DNA of 32,829 nucleotides from Prevotella sp. (GCA_024690505.1 JAILPA010000092.1:1-32829); one strand, 5' to 3'. Shown: positions 25,156-32,658, numbered from the stretch's first letter. A program made the numbers and translations. Notes: generated by a model not told the origin, from the letters alone.

Positions 25156-26613
25156 ATGGTGTCAGAACAAAAAGACTTTATCGTGGCGATAGAACTCGGC
25201 TCGTCCAAGGTGACCGCTATCGCCGGGCAGAAGAAGCCCGATGGCAGTATCTCGGTGCTTGCCATTGTCAAGGAGGACTCGTCCTCGTTCATCCGCAAGG
25301 GTGTAGTTTATAACATCGACAAGACTTCTCAGTGCCTGCTGAACATTGTGAAGAAGCTGGAGGCACAGCTGAAGACGCACATCGTGATGGTGTATGTGGG
25401 CGTTGGCGGCCAGTCGCTGCGCTCAGTGCGCAACACCATTGGGCGCGATCTGCCTGAGGACACCATCATCTCGCAGGATATGGTGATAGAGCTGATGGAC
25501 AGCAACTGTACCTTGGAATACCCCGACCAGAAGATTCTCGACGTGGCCGAGCAGGAGTACCGTGTAGACCAGCAGCTGCAGATGGACCCCGTGGGTATCC
25601 CGGCCCACCGTCTCGAAGGCAACTTCCTGAACATTCTGGTGCGCAAGACCTTCTTCCAGAACCTGAACAAGTGTTTCGAGTCTGTCGGCATCACCGTAGC
25701 CGAATTGTTTCTGGCTCCGCTGGCCCTTGCCAATGCCGTGCTGACCGAGGCCGAGAAGCGCTCGGGCTGTGCCCTTGTCGACATCGGTGCCGACACCACC
25801 ACCGTCAGTGTCTTCTGGAAGAACGTGCTGCGCCATCTGGCTGTCATCCCCTTGGGTTCTAACAATGTGACGAAGGACATTGCATCGTTGCAGATGGAAG
25901 AGGCCGATGCCGAGCAGATGAAACTGAAGTATGGCTCGGCCTACACCGACAACAACGATATTGACACCACACTGAAGTACTCCATCGATGCCGAGCGTCA
26001 GGTGGAAAGCCACCGCTTCATCGAGATTGTGGAAGGCCGTATGCAGGAAATCATCGAGAACGTGAGTTGCCAGATTCCTTCCGAATATGCCGACAAGCTG
26101 CTGGGCGGCATCATCATCACCGGTGGCGGCTCGAACATGAAGAATATTGAGCGGGCCTTCACCATCGCCACGCACATTGAGAAGGTGCGCGTGGCCAAAT
26201 TCGTCACCTTCACCGTCAACAGCAGCAGCGACCTTATCAAGGCGCACAACGGCATGATGAACACCGTGCTGGGCCTTCTGGCCAAGGGCGACAGCAACTG
26301 TGCCGGCGGTGTGATTGACCCCAACGGCCCCAAGCTGTTCGACAACGACCCCCCGAAGAAATACACCCCCGACCTCGACCGCAAGCCTCGTCAGGCTTAT
26401 GAGGTAGAGACCGGCACCATCCGCACTTCGCTGGAGGAGCAGAAGGCCGCCGAGGAGGAGCGCCGCCGCAAGGAGGAGGAAGAGCGCCTGCGCCGCGAGG
26501 AGGAAGAGCGCCTGGCCGAGGAGGAGCGCCGCCGCAAGAAGGAGAACAGCGGTTGGAACCGTTTCAAACGTACGCTGAAGAAATTCGGCTCGGACGTATT
26601 CGCAGAGGAGTAA
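25156..26613 (+). CDS. ftsA: Cell-division protein FtsA (actin-like membrane tether for FtsZ)
   Basis: FtsA anchors FtsZ filaments to the membrane and signals to FtsW/FtsI. The 485-residue protein has the actin-family phosphate-1 motif AIELGSSKVTAIAG (near 10-24), the phosphate-2 motif CALVDIGADTTTVSVF (near 202-217), and the adenosine motif GGIIITGGGSNMKNIE. The core ends around residue 425. It is followed by about 40 residues of nearly pure E, R and K (EEERRRKEEEERLRREEEER and on), then the basic amphipathic end WNRFKRTLKKFGSDVF, which should be the membrane-targeting helix. The charged stretch looks like a single alpha-helix spacer. ftsZ starts 55 nt downstream. Confidence 0.96.
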   Translation: MVSEQKDFIVAIELGSSKVTAIAGQKKPDGSISVLAIVKEDSSSFIRKGVVYNIDKTSQCLLNIVKKLEAQLKTHIVMVYVGVGGQSLRSVRNTIGRDLPEDTIISQDMVIELMDSNCTLEYPDQKILDVAEQEYRVDQQLQMDPVGIPAHRLEGNFLNILVRKTFFQNLNKCFESVGITVAELFLAPLALANAVLTEAEKRSGCALVDIGADTTTVSVFWKNVLRHLAVIPLGSNNVTKDIASLQMEEADAEQMKLKYGSAYTDNNDIDTTLKYSIDAERQVESHRFIEIVEGRMQEIIENVSCQIPSEYADKLLGGIIITGGGSNMKNIERAFTIATHIEKVRVAKFVTFTVNSSSDLIKAHNGMMNTVLGLLAKGDSNCAGGVIDPNGPKLFDNDPPKKYTPDLDRKPRQAYEVETGTIRTSLEEQKAAEEERRRKEEEERLRREEEERLAEEERRRKKENSGWNRFKRTLKKFGSDVFAEE

Positions 26614-26668
26614 CACTCACACCCTTTATCCTATTTTTCCCCAATCACGCATAAAACCCCACAAAGCA

Positions 26669-28003
26669 ATGAACAACAACGATATACTCGACTTCGGTAT
26701 TCCCGAAGAGAAGCACAGCATCATCAAGGTCATCGGCGTAGGCGGTGGCGGCGGCAACGCTGTGAACCACATGTACAAGGAAGGCATCCACGACGTGACC
26801 TTCGTCGTATGTAATACAGACAACCAGGCACTCAACGATTCGCCTGTGCCCGTGAAACTGCAGCTTGGCAGCGAGGGCCTCGGCGCCGGCAACCGCCCCG
26901 AAAAGGCCAGGGCCGCTGCAGAGGAGAGCCTGCAGGACATCCACAACATGCTCGACGACGGCACGCGCATGGCATTCATCACTGCCGGCATGGGCGGCGG
27001 CACCGGCACGGGTGCAGCGCCCGTCATTGCCCGTGTCTCGAAGGAGATGGACATCCTCACCGTGGGCATTGTCACCATCCCCTTCCGCTTCGAGGGAAAC
27101 AAGAAGATTGACCAGGCACTCGACGGCGTGGAGGAGATGTGGAAACACGTCGACGCCCTGCTTGTCATCAACAACGAGCGCCTCCGCGAGATTTATCCCG
27201 ACCTCAGCTTCCTCGACGCTTTCGGCAAGGCCGATGACACCCTCAGCATCGCTGCCAAGTCGATAGCTGAGATTATTACCCTGCACGGCACGATGAACCT
27301 CGACTTCAACGACGTGAAGACCGTGCTGCAAGACGGCGGCGTGGCCATCATGTCCACCGGATTCGGCGAGGGCGAAGACCGCGTGAAGAAAGCCATCGAA
27401 GACGCCCTGAATTCACCGTTGCTCAACAACAACGACATCTTCAATTCTAAGAAGATACTGCTCAATATCTCGTTCTCACACCAGAAGGACTCGAAGGATA
27501 ACTTTATGATGGAGGAGATGAACTACGTCCACGAGTTCATGGACAGGTTCGGCTCGGACTTCGTGTTCAAGTGGGGCGTGGCCGTCGACCCCGACTTGGG
27601 CAAGCGCGTGAAGGTCACCATCCTGGCCACAGGCTTCGGTATGCAGAACGTCGACGGCATGGAGGAGCGCCTGCTGAAGCAGCAGACGCGCGAGGAGGCT
27701 AACCGACTGGCCGAAGAGGCTGAGAAGGCTGCCAAACGCGAGGAGCGCCGCGGACATTTCTATGGCGACAGCAGCACAAACAAGCGCTACAAGCGCCGAC
27801 CCAACATCTACATCTTCAGCTCCGAGGATCTGGACAACGACAACGTCATCAGTGCCGTTGAGCAGACGCCTACCTACAAGCGCACCAAGGAGATTCTGGC
27901 CAGCATTGGCAACCAGAACCAGGTGCCCGACCCCGCTGCTGCTGCTCCCGACCCGCACGCCAATAACAGTGCAGCGCAGGGGATCATCAGCTTCGTGGAC
28001 TGA
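26669..28003 (+). CDS. ftsZ: Cell-division GTPase FtsZ
   Basis: FtsZ is the tubulin-like GTPase that forms the division ring. The 444-residue protein has IKVIGVGGGGGNAVNHM at the N-terminus, the tubulin signature GGGTGTGAAP (109-118), and the synergy-loop region with NFMMEEMNYVHEFMDRFGSD. The linker is rich in K, R and E (EEANRLAEEAEKAAKREERR). A possible C-terminal interaction peptide is EDLDNDNVISAVEQTPTYKR, followed by a further tail ending GIISFVD. The canonical E. coli-type terminal peptide is not obvious. It is the last gene of the dcw cluster, with repeat-rich DNA directly downstream. Confidence 0.97.
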   Translation: MNNNDILDFGIPEEKHSIIKVIGVGGGGGNAVNHMYKEGIHDVTFVVCNTDNQALNDSPVPVKLQLGSEGLGAGNRPEKARAAAEESLQDIHNMLDDGTRMAFITAGMGGGTGTGAAPVIARVSKEMDILTVGIVTIPFRFEGNKKIDQALDGVEEMWKHVDALLVINNERLREIYPDLSFLDAFGKADDTLSIAAKSIAEIITLHGTMNLDFNDVKTVLQDGGVAIMSTGFGEGEDRVKKAIEDALNSPLLNNNDIFNSKKILLNISFSHQKDSKDNFMMEEMNYVHEFMDRFGSDFVFKWGVAVDPDLGKRVKVTILATGFGMQNVDGMEERLLKQQTREEANRLAEEAEKAAKREERRGHFYGDSSTNKRYKRRPNIYIFSSEDLDNDNVISAVEQTPTYKRTKEILASIGNQNQVPDPAAAAPDPHANNSAAQGIISFVD

Positions 28004-28067
28004 AAGGCGAAGTGTGCTTGCCAGCCCAGGGAAGACGCCTTCACAGCGTGAGTTCGCCTAAGAAATG

Positions 28068-28180
28068 CTATCTCGGACTATCTCGTGCTGTTGCATCGGA
28101 CTATCTCGGACAATCTCGGGCTATCTCGGGCTATCTCGGACAATCTCGGGCTATCTCGGACTATCTCGGCCATTCCGTGT
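28068..28180. repeat. Decamer tandem array downstream of ftsZ
   Basis: Nine units of exactly 10 nt, variants of CTATCTCGGA and CAATCTCGGG, are visible: two at 28068-28087, a 13-nt degenerate piece, then seven from 28101 to 28170, trailing into CATTCCGTGT and GTCCGTTTAGTCCGTT. An open frame of about 100 codons runs through it but is only the repeat translated (LSRTISGYLG-like) and is not called as a gene. The array fills the first part of the 411-nt ftsZ/recO gap. Confidence 0.85.
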
Positions 28181-28221
28181 AAGTCCGTTTAGTCCGTTGC
28201 AGCAAACCAATCCGACTGTCA

Positions 28222-28365
28222 TTTTTCTTTACACGGATATTTTTGTAAAAAGTAAAGGACAGCTTCGAGGGCGGAAAAGTACCGCTTTTTCACCCTCAAA
28301 GCTGTCCTTTTCTACCTTCAAAGCTGTCCTTTTCCAAAAGTCCCGTTGCGAGGCACTTTTTGTGA
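28222..28365. repeat. 144-bp dispersed element with a 22-nt-period palindrome array (copy B)
   Basis: It is homologous to copy A at 1618: the same CTTTACACGGATATTTTTG start and the same TTTCCAAAA plus T-rich end, in the same strand orientation. The repeat centres differ: AAAG-TACCG-CTTT (28278), AAAG-CTGTC-CTTT (28298 and 28320), with an inverted copy AAAGGACAGCTTC at 28254. The inverted copy and the first CTGTC unit with their GAGGG/CCCTC flanks pair over 18 bp with one mismatch (28254-28271 with 28293-28310), around a 21-nt loop. It lies between the convergent ftsZ and recO genes and could act as a terminator for one or both. Confidence 0.75.
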
Positions 28366-28414
28366 ATTAGAATTTTCCTGACATTCTGCCTGCCCGATGA
28401 AGTTGTTCTACACT

Positions 28415-29257
28415 TTATCCGAACAGCTCGTGAAGCACGGCCAGCGAGCGCATCTCAGGGAAGGCCGGCAAGTGCAGGCGATAGTAGCGCAGCAGTATCT
28501 CGAGGATGCGGTTGCGGTCGGCTCGGCTCAGCCTGAAGACGTGCATCGTGGGGTAGTCCATACGCATCAGCACGCTGATGTGGCTGGCCTCCTGCGGCAT
28601 CAGGAAATCGGTGTGGGTGGGCGCAGAAGGGCAGAAGGAGGCCGCCCGTAGGTCGAAGAATGGATGAGGCGGGCTAACCGCCTCATGCGGTTTGTCGTGT
28701 GCCCCCCGTTCACCATTTCTTTGAGGCGGGCAAGCCGCCTCACACGAACTTTTTTTCGCTCCCCATACCTTGTTTTTCAAGAACCGCTCCTCGTCCTCCA
28801 GATTGGGGTAGAAGCCCAGGAAGCGGCTCAGCCGCATCAAGAACACCAGGTGGAAGTTGGCATAGCTGCCAGTGCAGCCGTCGAGCCACTCAATGCTTCC
28901 GCGCACATAGTCGAACAGTAACATGTTCTGCTGTTCGCCCTTCAGCGCGTGATACAGAAATTCCGCCACGAACAGTCCTATGGCCAGCTTCCCGGGCTCG
29001 GTGAGCAGCGAGGGCAGGGGGGCAAGGAGTGCCGCTTCGTGAAGTTTCTGCAGCTGGGCCTGCTGTCGCACGTCGCACTCGATGGACAGCAGCGTCAGGG
29101 GCTGGAAATACTGTTTCTTCATGCGCCCCTTTGCTGACGAAGGTAATGGCACAATGAACGATAGCCGCCCATGTTCGCGCGTGAACATGTCGACGATGAT
29201 GCGTCGCTCGCCATATTTGAACGAGTGCAGCACGATGGCTTCAGTCTTGACTAACAC
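28415..29257 (-). CDS. recO: DNA recombination/repair mediator RecO, with an in-frame repeat insertion
   Basis: RecO loads RecA with RecR at single-stranded gaps. The 280-residue protein has the N-terminal OB-fold (TEAIVLHSFKYGERRIIVDMF) and a helical C-terminal domain ending YYRLHLPAFPEMRSLAVLHEL, typical of Bacteroidetes RecO. The start is GTG at 29257. Residues about 156-199 (between GFYPNLED and FFDLRAA) look foreign. They are encoded by DNA with two GC-rich palindromes, giving low-complexity text such as CEAACPPQRNGER and PHEAVSPPHP. Without it the length would be about 236, as expected for the family. The insertion is in frame, so the protein may still work. It is convergent with ftsZ. 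Confidence 0.92.
   Translation of the reverse strand: MLVKTEAIVLHSFKYGERRIIVDMFTREHGRLSFIVPLPSSAKGRMKKQYFQPLTLLSIECDVRQQAQLQKLHEAALLAPLPSLLTEPGKLAIGLFVAEFLYHALKGEQQNMLLFDYVRGSIEWLDGCTGSYANFHLVFLMRLSRFLGFYPNLEDEERFLKNKVWGAKKSSCEAACPPQRNGERGAHDKPHEAVSPPHPFFDLRAASFCPSAPTHTDFLMPQEASHISVLMRMDYPTMHVFRLSRADRNRILEILLRYYRLHLPAFPEMRSLAVLHELFG
28666..28741. repeat. Pair of REP-like palindromes inside recO
   Basis: On the plus strand GAGGCGG-GCTAA-CCGCCTC (28666-28684) and GAGGCGG-GCAAG-CCGCCTC (28723-28741) are 7-bp stems with 5-nt loops. They are 57 nt apart start to start, exactly 19 codons. They resemble the GCGGCGG-TTTGC-CCGCCGC copies before rsmH and ftsI. The whole inserted stretch in recO is about 28661-28792. 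Confidence 0.85.
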
Positions 29258-29261
29258 GACT

Positions 29262-29432
29262 TCTATATAAATAGAGTTACAGATTCCACCCCCAGCCCCT
29301 CACCTTGAAGGGAAGGGAGATTCGTTGGAGCCTGCCGCGCTTCCCTCTCGTTGAAGGGAGGGGAGAACCACGGAAGTTTGTCGCTGCTCTCCCCTCCCTT
29401 AAAGGGGAGAGGCTGGGGGTGGGGTCTGTAAC
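29262..29432. repeat. Leader element before recO: 19-mer plus large inverted repeat
   Basis: TCTATATAAATAGAGTTAC (29262-29280) is the third, diverged copy of the 19-mer found twice in the sufC leader. It merges into an inverted repeat of about 45-nt arms (29276-29320 and 29388-29432) sharing GTTACAGA, CCACCCCCAGCC and AAGGGA. A third partial arm of CCCTC/GAAGGGAGG type lies between. Similar GC-rich CACCCCCAGCCCCTC inverted repeats are scattered in Bacteroidetes genomes. Here it sits in the inferred 5' leader of recO. Confidence 0.8.
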
Positions 29433-29477
29433 AGTTATCTATCATTTCTGCTTTCAAGCATTCGAAAAGTTTGCTGC

Positions 29478-29485
29478 AAAGTTAT
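29478..29485 (-). promoter_or_regulatory. -7 box of the recO promoter
   Basis: TAACTTTG on the minus strand fits TAnnTTTG. It begins a 20-nt stretch (TAACTTTGCAGCAAACTTTT) identical to that in the sufC promoter. No TTTG is seen at the proper distance upstream, so the promoter is less certain than that of sufC. Confidence 0.6.
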
Positions 29486-29591
29486 AAATAAAAAGAAGAA
29501 TGAAGCACGGGGAATGAAGAATAATTGCCGCCAGTTAGCAAAAAAAAGTTAAATATCACCCCCGCCAAAGCAAATTCTTCATTCTTCATTC

Positions 29592-29620
29592 TTTGTTCTT
29601 TGGTAAAAGTTGTACCTTTG
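29592..29620 (+). promoter_or_regulatory. Promoter of tRNA-Glu (and probably rpsT)
   Basis: TTTG (29592-29595) precedes TACCTTTG (29613-29620) by 17 nt, slightly shorter than the 19-21 nt norm. Transcription would begin about 70 nt before the tRNA. No clear terminator follows the tRNA, so rpsT may be read from here. Confidence 0.65.
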
Positions 29621-29695
29621 CACCCGCTTTTGCTTGCACTGAGAACGGTGAAGCCATGGGCCAATCATCGGAATCAGTCGGAGGAAAGCAGGTTT

Positions 29696-29770
29696 GGTCC
29701 CTTCGTCTATCGGTTAGGACGAGAGATTTTCATTCTCTAAAGAGGAGTTCGACTCTCCTAGGGACTACCA
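29696..29770 (+). tRNA. tRNA-Glu (anticodon TTC), CCA encoded
   Basis: A full cloverleaf folds: acceptor GGTCCCT with AGGGACT (ending in a G-U pair), D-arm GTC/GAC, anticodon stem AGAGA/TCTCT with loop TTTTCAT (anticodon TTC), 4-nt variable loop, T-stem AGGAG/CTCCT with loop TTCGACT, then ACCA. Length is 75 nt including the encoded CCA. It lies upstream of rpsT. Confidence 0.95.
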
Positions 29771-29954
29771 ACATTAAATCTGTCATCTGCGTAGTGATGC
29801 GCTACCTGCCTGCCAAATCAGGGAATCGGTGACAGTGAATAGCGTCAAGTCCGGCTCTGCCGCCCTGACCTATTTGCCCAGGGCAGCCCGCCAGGCGCAA
29901 GACCCATAGGCTTTAAGTAAACTAATTATTAAAGGATTAAAAAACAAAAAAGAA
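29771..29954 (+). other. Untranslated leader between tRNA-Glu and rpsT
   Basis: These 184 nt contain no ORF worth calling. A hairpin GCCCTG (29862-29867) with CAGGGC (29879-29884) and other GC-rich segments lie in the second half. An A-rich stretch with AAAGGATTAAAA precedes the rpsT ATG. It could be a structured, autoregulatory ribosomal-protein leader, but I cannot show that. Confidence 0.4.
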
Positions 29955-30209
29955 ATGGCAAACCACAAATCATCGTTGAAGAGAATTCGCCAGGACAAGA
30001 AGAAGGCGCTTCACAACAAGTACTATGCTAAGACCATGCGCAATGCCGTCCGCAAGCTGCGTGCCATGGAGAACAAGGACGAGGCTTCAGCCCTCTACCC
30101 CAAGGTTCAGAAGATGCTCGACAAGCTGTCCAAGACCAACATCATCCACAAGAACAAGGCCGCAAACTTGAAGTCGAGTCTCTGCAAGCACATTCAGAAG
30201 CTGGGATAA
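29955..30209 (+). CDS. rpsT: 30S ribosomal protein S20
   Basis: S20 is a small basic helical protein binding 16S rRNA in the body of the 30S subunit. The 84-residue product starts [22 protein letters not shown] and ends [17 protein letters not shown], typical of S20 in length, basicity and terminal motif. The ATG at 29955 is preceded by an A-rich leader. A strong terminator hairpin starts 23 nt after the stop. The order recO, tRNA-Glu, rpsT, gyrB is, as far as I recall, conserved in Bacteroidales. Confidence 0.98.
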   Translation: MANHKSSLKRIRQDKKKALHNKYYAKTMRNAVRKLRAMENKDEASALYPKVQKMLDKLSKTNIIHKNKAANLKSSLCKHIQKLG

Positions 30210-30232
30210 CAATCACACCCGAGATAAACTAT

Positions 30233-30270
30233 CGCTGCCACCCTCTCACACAGGGTGGCAGCGTTTGTTT
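30233..30270 (+). terminator. Rho-independent terminator after rpsT
   Basis: A 12-bp stem CGCTGCCACCCT / AGGGTGGCAGCG with a 7-nt loop is followed by TTTGTTT. Confidence 0.9.
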
Positions 30271-30391
30271 AGGCATCATTCGTAGCACCATAGTCGTCCT
30301 TTCAATAGTGGCTGCTGGCTTTTATGTCGCGTTAATTGATGCGAGACCCCTTTTTAGCCGTTTTTAACTTAAAATAATCTTTAGTATATTC

Positions 30392-30420
30392 GTTGAAGTC
30401 ACATTTATTTCGTACCTTTG
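30392..30420 (+). promoter_or_regulatory. gyrB promoter
   Basis: A -7 box TACCTTTG lies at 30413-30420. A GTTG at 30392-30395 is the best -33 candidate, with a 17-nt gap. The leader to the gyrB ATG would be about 20 nt. Confidence 0.65.
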
Positions 30421-30446
30421 TAGCCTATTAAGGACATAAACGAAAA

Positions 30447-32438
30447 ATGGCAGAAGAACTGAATGAAAAGCTCGGTATAGCCGAGCAGGAACAGGAAAAC
30501 TACTCCGCGAGCAACATTCAAGTGCTCGAGGGACTGGAGGCCGTGCGCAAGCGTCCGGCCATGTATATCGGTGACATTAGCGAGAAGGGCCTTCACCACC
30601 TGGTGAACGAGACTGTGGACAACTCTATCGACGAGGCCATGGCCGGCTACTGTACACATATTGAGGTGACCATCAACGAGGATAACAGTATCACCGTGCA
30701 GGACAACGGCCGCGGCATTCCCGTGGACGAGCACGAGAAGATGCACAAGAGCGCCCTGGAGGTGGTGATGACCGTGCTTCACGCCGGTGGCAAGTTCGAC
30801 AAAGGGTCCTACAAGGTCTCGGGTGGTCTGCACGGTGTGGGCGTGTCGTGTGTGAACGCCCTGTCTACGCATATGATGTCGCAGGTGTTCCGCAATGGCC
30901 ATATCTATCAGCAGGAATATGAGAAGGGCAAGCCCCTCTACGACGTGAAGATAGTGGGCGACACCGACCAGACCGGCACACGCCAGCAGTTCTGGCCCGA
31001 TGGCACCATCTTCACCACCACCGAATATAAGTACGACATTATTGCCAAGCGTATGCGTGAGCTGGCTTACCTCAACGCCGGCATCACCATCACGCTGACC
31101 GACAAGCGTCCCGACGAAGAGGGCAATCTGCGCGAGCCCGAGGTGTTCCACGCCAAGGAAGGCCTGAAGGAGTTTGTGCGCTACGTAGACCGTCACCGCA
31201 CCCATCTGTTCGACGATGTCATCTACCTGAAGACCGAGAAGCAGGGCACGCCCATTGAGGTGGCCGTGATGTACAACACGGACTACTCGGAGAACATCCA
31301 CTCCTACGTGAACAACATCAACACCATCGAGGGTGGCACGCACCTGCAGGGTTTCCGCATGGCTCTGACACGCACGCTGAAGAAATATGCCGACGAAGAT
31401 CCGCAGATATCCAAGCAGATTGAGAAAGCCAAGATTGAGATTGCCGGAGAGGACTTCCGCGAGGGCCTCACGGCCGTCATCAGCATCAAGGTGGCCGAAC
31501 CGCAGTTTGAGGGACAGACGAAGACCAAGCTGGGCAACAGCGAGGTGGTAGGCGCCGTGAACCAGGCCGTGGGCGAGGCACTGACTAACTACCTCGAGGA
31601 GCACCCGAAGGAGGCCAAGCTCATCTGCGACAAGGTGGTGCTGGCTGCCACGGCACGTATTGCCGCCCGCAAGGCCCGCGAGAGCGTGCAGCGCAAGAAC
31701 CCGATGACGGGTGGCGGACTGCCCGGCAAGCTGGCCGACTGCTCGAACAAAGACCCGAAGACGTGCGAGATATTCCTCGTCGAGGGTGACTCGGCAGGCG
31801 GCAGCGCCAAGCAAGGTCGCGACCGCCACTTCCAGGCAATCCTGCCCCTGCGCGGAAAGATTCTGAACGTGGAGAAGGTGCAGTGGCACCGTGTCTTCGA
31901 GGCTGAGTCGGTGATGAACATCATCCAGTCCATTGGCGTACGCTTCGGAGTGGACGGCGAGGGTGACCGCGAGGCTAATGTCGACAAGCTGCGATACGAC
32001 AAGATTATCATTATGACCGATGCCGACGTCGATGGCTCGCACATCGACACGCTCATCATGACGCTCTTCTACCGCTTCATGCCAAGGGTTATCCAGGAGG
32101 GCCACCTCTACATCGCCACACCGCCGCTCTACAAGTGCACGTACAAGAAGGTGTCGGAGTACTGCTACACCGATCAGCAGCGACAGATGTTCATCGACAA
32201 GAATGCTGCCGGCGACGAGCGTGCCGTGCACACACAGCGCTACAAAGGTCTGGGAGAGATGAACCCCGAGCAGCTCTGGGAGACCACGATGAACCCCGAG
32301 AACCGTCTGCTGAAGCAGGTGACTATTGAGAACGCCGCCGAGGCCGATGAAATCTTCTCTATGCTCATGGGCGACGACGTGGAGCCTCGACGTGAGTTCA
32401 TCGAGAAGAACGCCACCTACGCTAACATCGACGCCTAA
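30447..32438 (+). CDS. gyrB: DNA gyrase subunit B
   Basis: GyrB supplies the ATPase and part of the cleavage core of gyrase, which introduces negative supercoils. The 663-residue protein shows VRKRPAMYIGD (33-43), the ATPase Glu55 and Asn59 in NETVDNSIDEA, QDNGRGIPVD, GGLHGVGVSCVNAL, the TOPRIM EGDSAGGSAKQGRDR (E446) and DADVD (Asp 525, 527 and 529). The ending YKGLGEMNPEQLWETTMNPE and the short tail identify GyrB rather than ParE. Its length matches short-type GyrB without the proteobacterial insert. gyrA is not adjacent. The gene has its own promoter and ends at a 13-bp terminator hairpin. Confidence 0.97.
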   Translation: MAEELNEKLGIAEQEQENYSASNIQVLEGLEAVRKRPAMYIGDISEKGLHHLVNETVDNSIDEAMAGYCTHIEVTINEDNSITVQDNGRGIPVDEHEKMHKSALEVVMTVLHAGGKFDKGSYKVSGGLHGVGVSCVNALSTHMMSQVFRNGHIYQQEYEKGKPLYDVKIVGDTDQTGTRQQFWPDGTIFTTTEYKYDIIAKRMRELAYLNAGITITLTDKRPDEEGNLREPEVFHAKEGLKEFVRYVDRHRTHLFDDVIYLKTEKQGTPIEVAVMYNTDYSENIHSYVNNINTIEGGTHLQGFRMALTRTLKKYADEDPQISKQIEKAKIEIAGEDFREGLTAVISIKVAEPQFEGQTKTKLGNSEVVGAVNQAVGEALTNYLEEHPKEAKLICDKVVLAATARIAARKARESVQRKNPMTGGGLPGKLADCSNKDPKTCEIFLVEGDSAGGSAKQGRDRHFQAILPLRGKILNVEKVQWHRVFEAESVMNIIQSIGVRFGVDGEGDREANVDKLRYDKIIIMTDADVDGSHIDTLIMTLFYRFMPRVIQEGHLYIATPPLYKCTYKKVSEYCYTDQQRQMFIDKNAAGDERAVHTQRYKGLGEMNPEQLWETTMNPENRLLKQVTIENAAEADEIFSMLMGDDVEPRREFIEKNATYANIDA

Positions 32439-32486
32439 CAAGCCACAGCGGCGTATAGCAAGCAGGTTAGGAACCTGCCCTTCCTG

Positions 32487-32526
32487 CGCAGCGCACAGAC
32501 CACATCTGTGCGCTGCGTTTCGTTTT
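32487..32526 (+). terminator. Rho-independent terminator after gyrB
   Basis: A perfect 13-bp stem CGCAGCGCACAGA / TCTGTGCGCTGCG with loop CCACA is followed by TTTCGTTTT. A small 7-bp hairpin GCAGGTT-AGG-AACCTGC (32462-32478) precedes it. Confidence 0.92.
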
Positions 32527-32613
32527 AGCGGTGGCAGCCCTTCAAGGGAACGAATTCAGAACTATTGCTGTCCGCTAAACATCGCAACAGCTCACAGTCC
32601 CTTCCTCGACACA

Positions 32614-32637
32614 ACAGGTGAGAGACCTGTTTTTTTG
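32614..32637 (+). terminator. Second terminator-like hairpin, with no annotated gene before it
   Basis: ACAGGT-GAGAG-ACCTGT is followed by a run of T. The 32527-32613 stretch between the gyrB terminator and this one begins with AGCGG and has CCGCT at about 32572-32576. It holds no ORF I can support; an untranslated RNA is possible but no promoter is clear. Confidence 0.6.
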
Positions 32638-32658
32638 CTTCTTCTCGGTGACAGAAAG

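Noticed and set aside
28065..28370. 101-codon open frame across the repeat region after ftsZ
   Set aside because: Its first half is just the decamer array translated and its second half is copy B of the dispersed element; no initiation signal and no similarity.
30405..32441. 678-codon open frame antisense to gyrB
   Set aside because: It mirrors gyrB codon by codon; strong third-position GC bias removes stops from the opposite strand. No start signal, and its protein is Val/His/Leu-rich with no family features.
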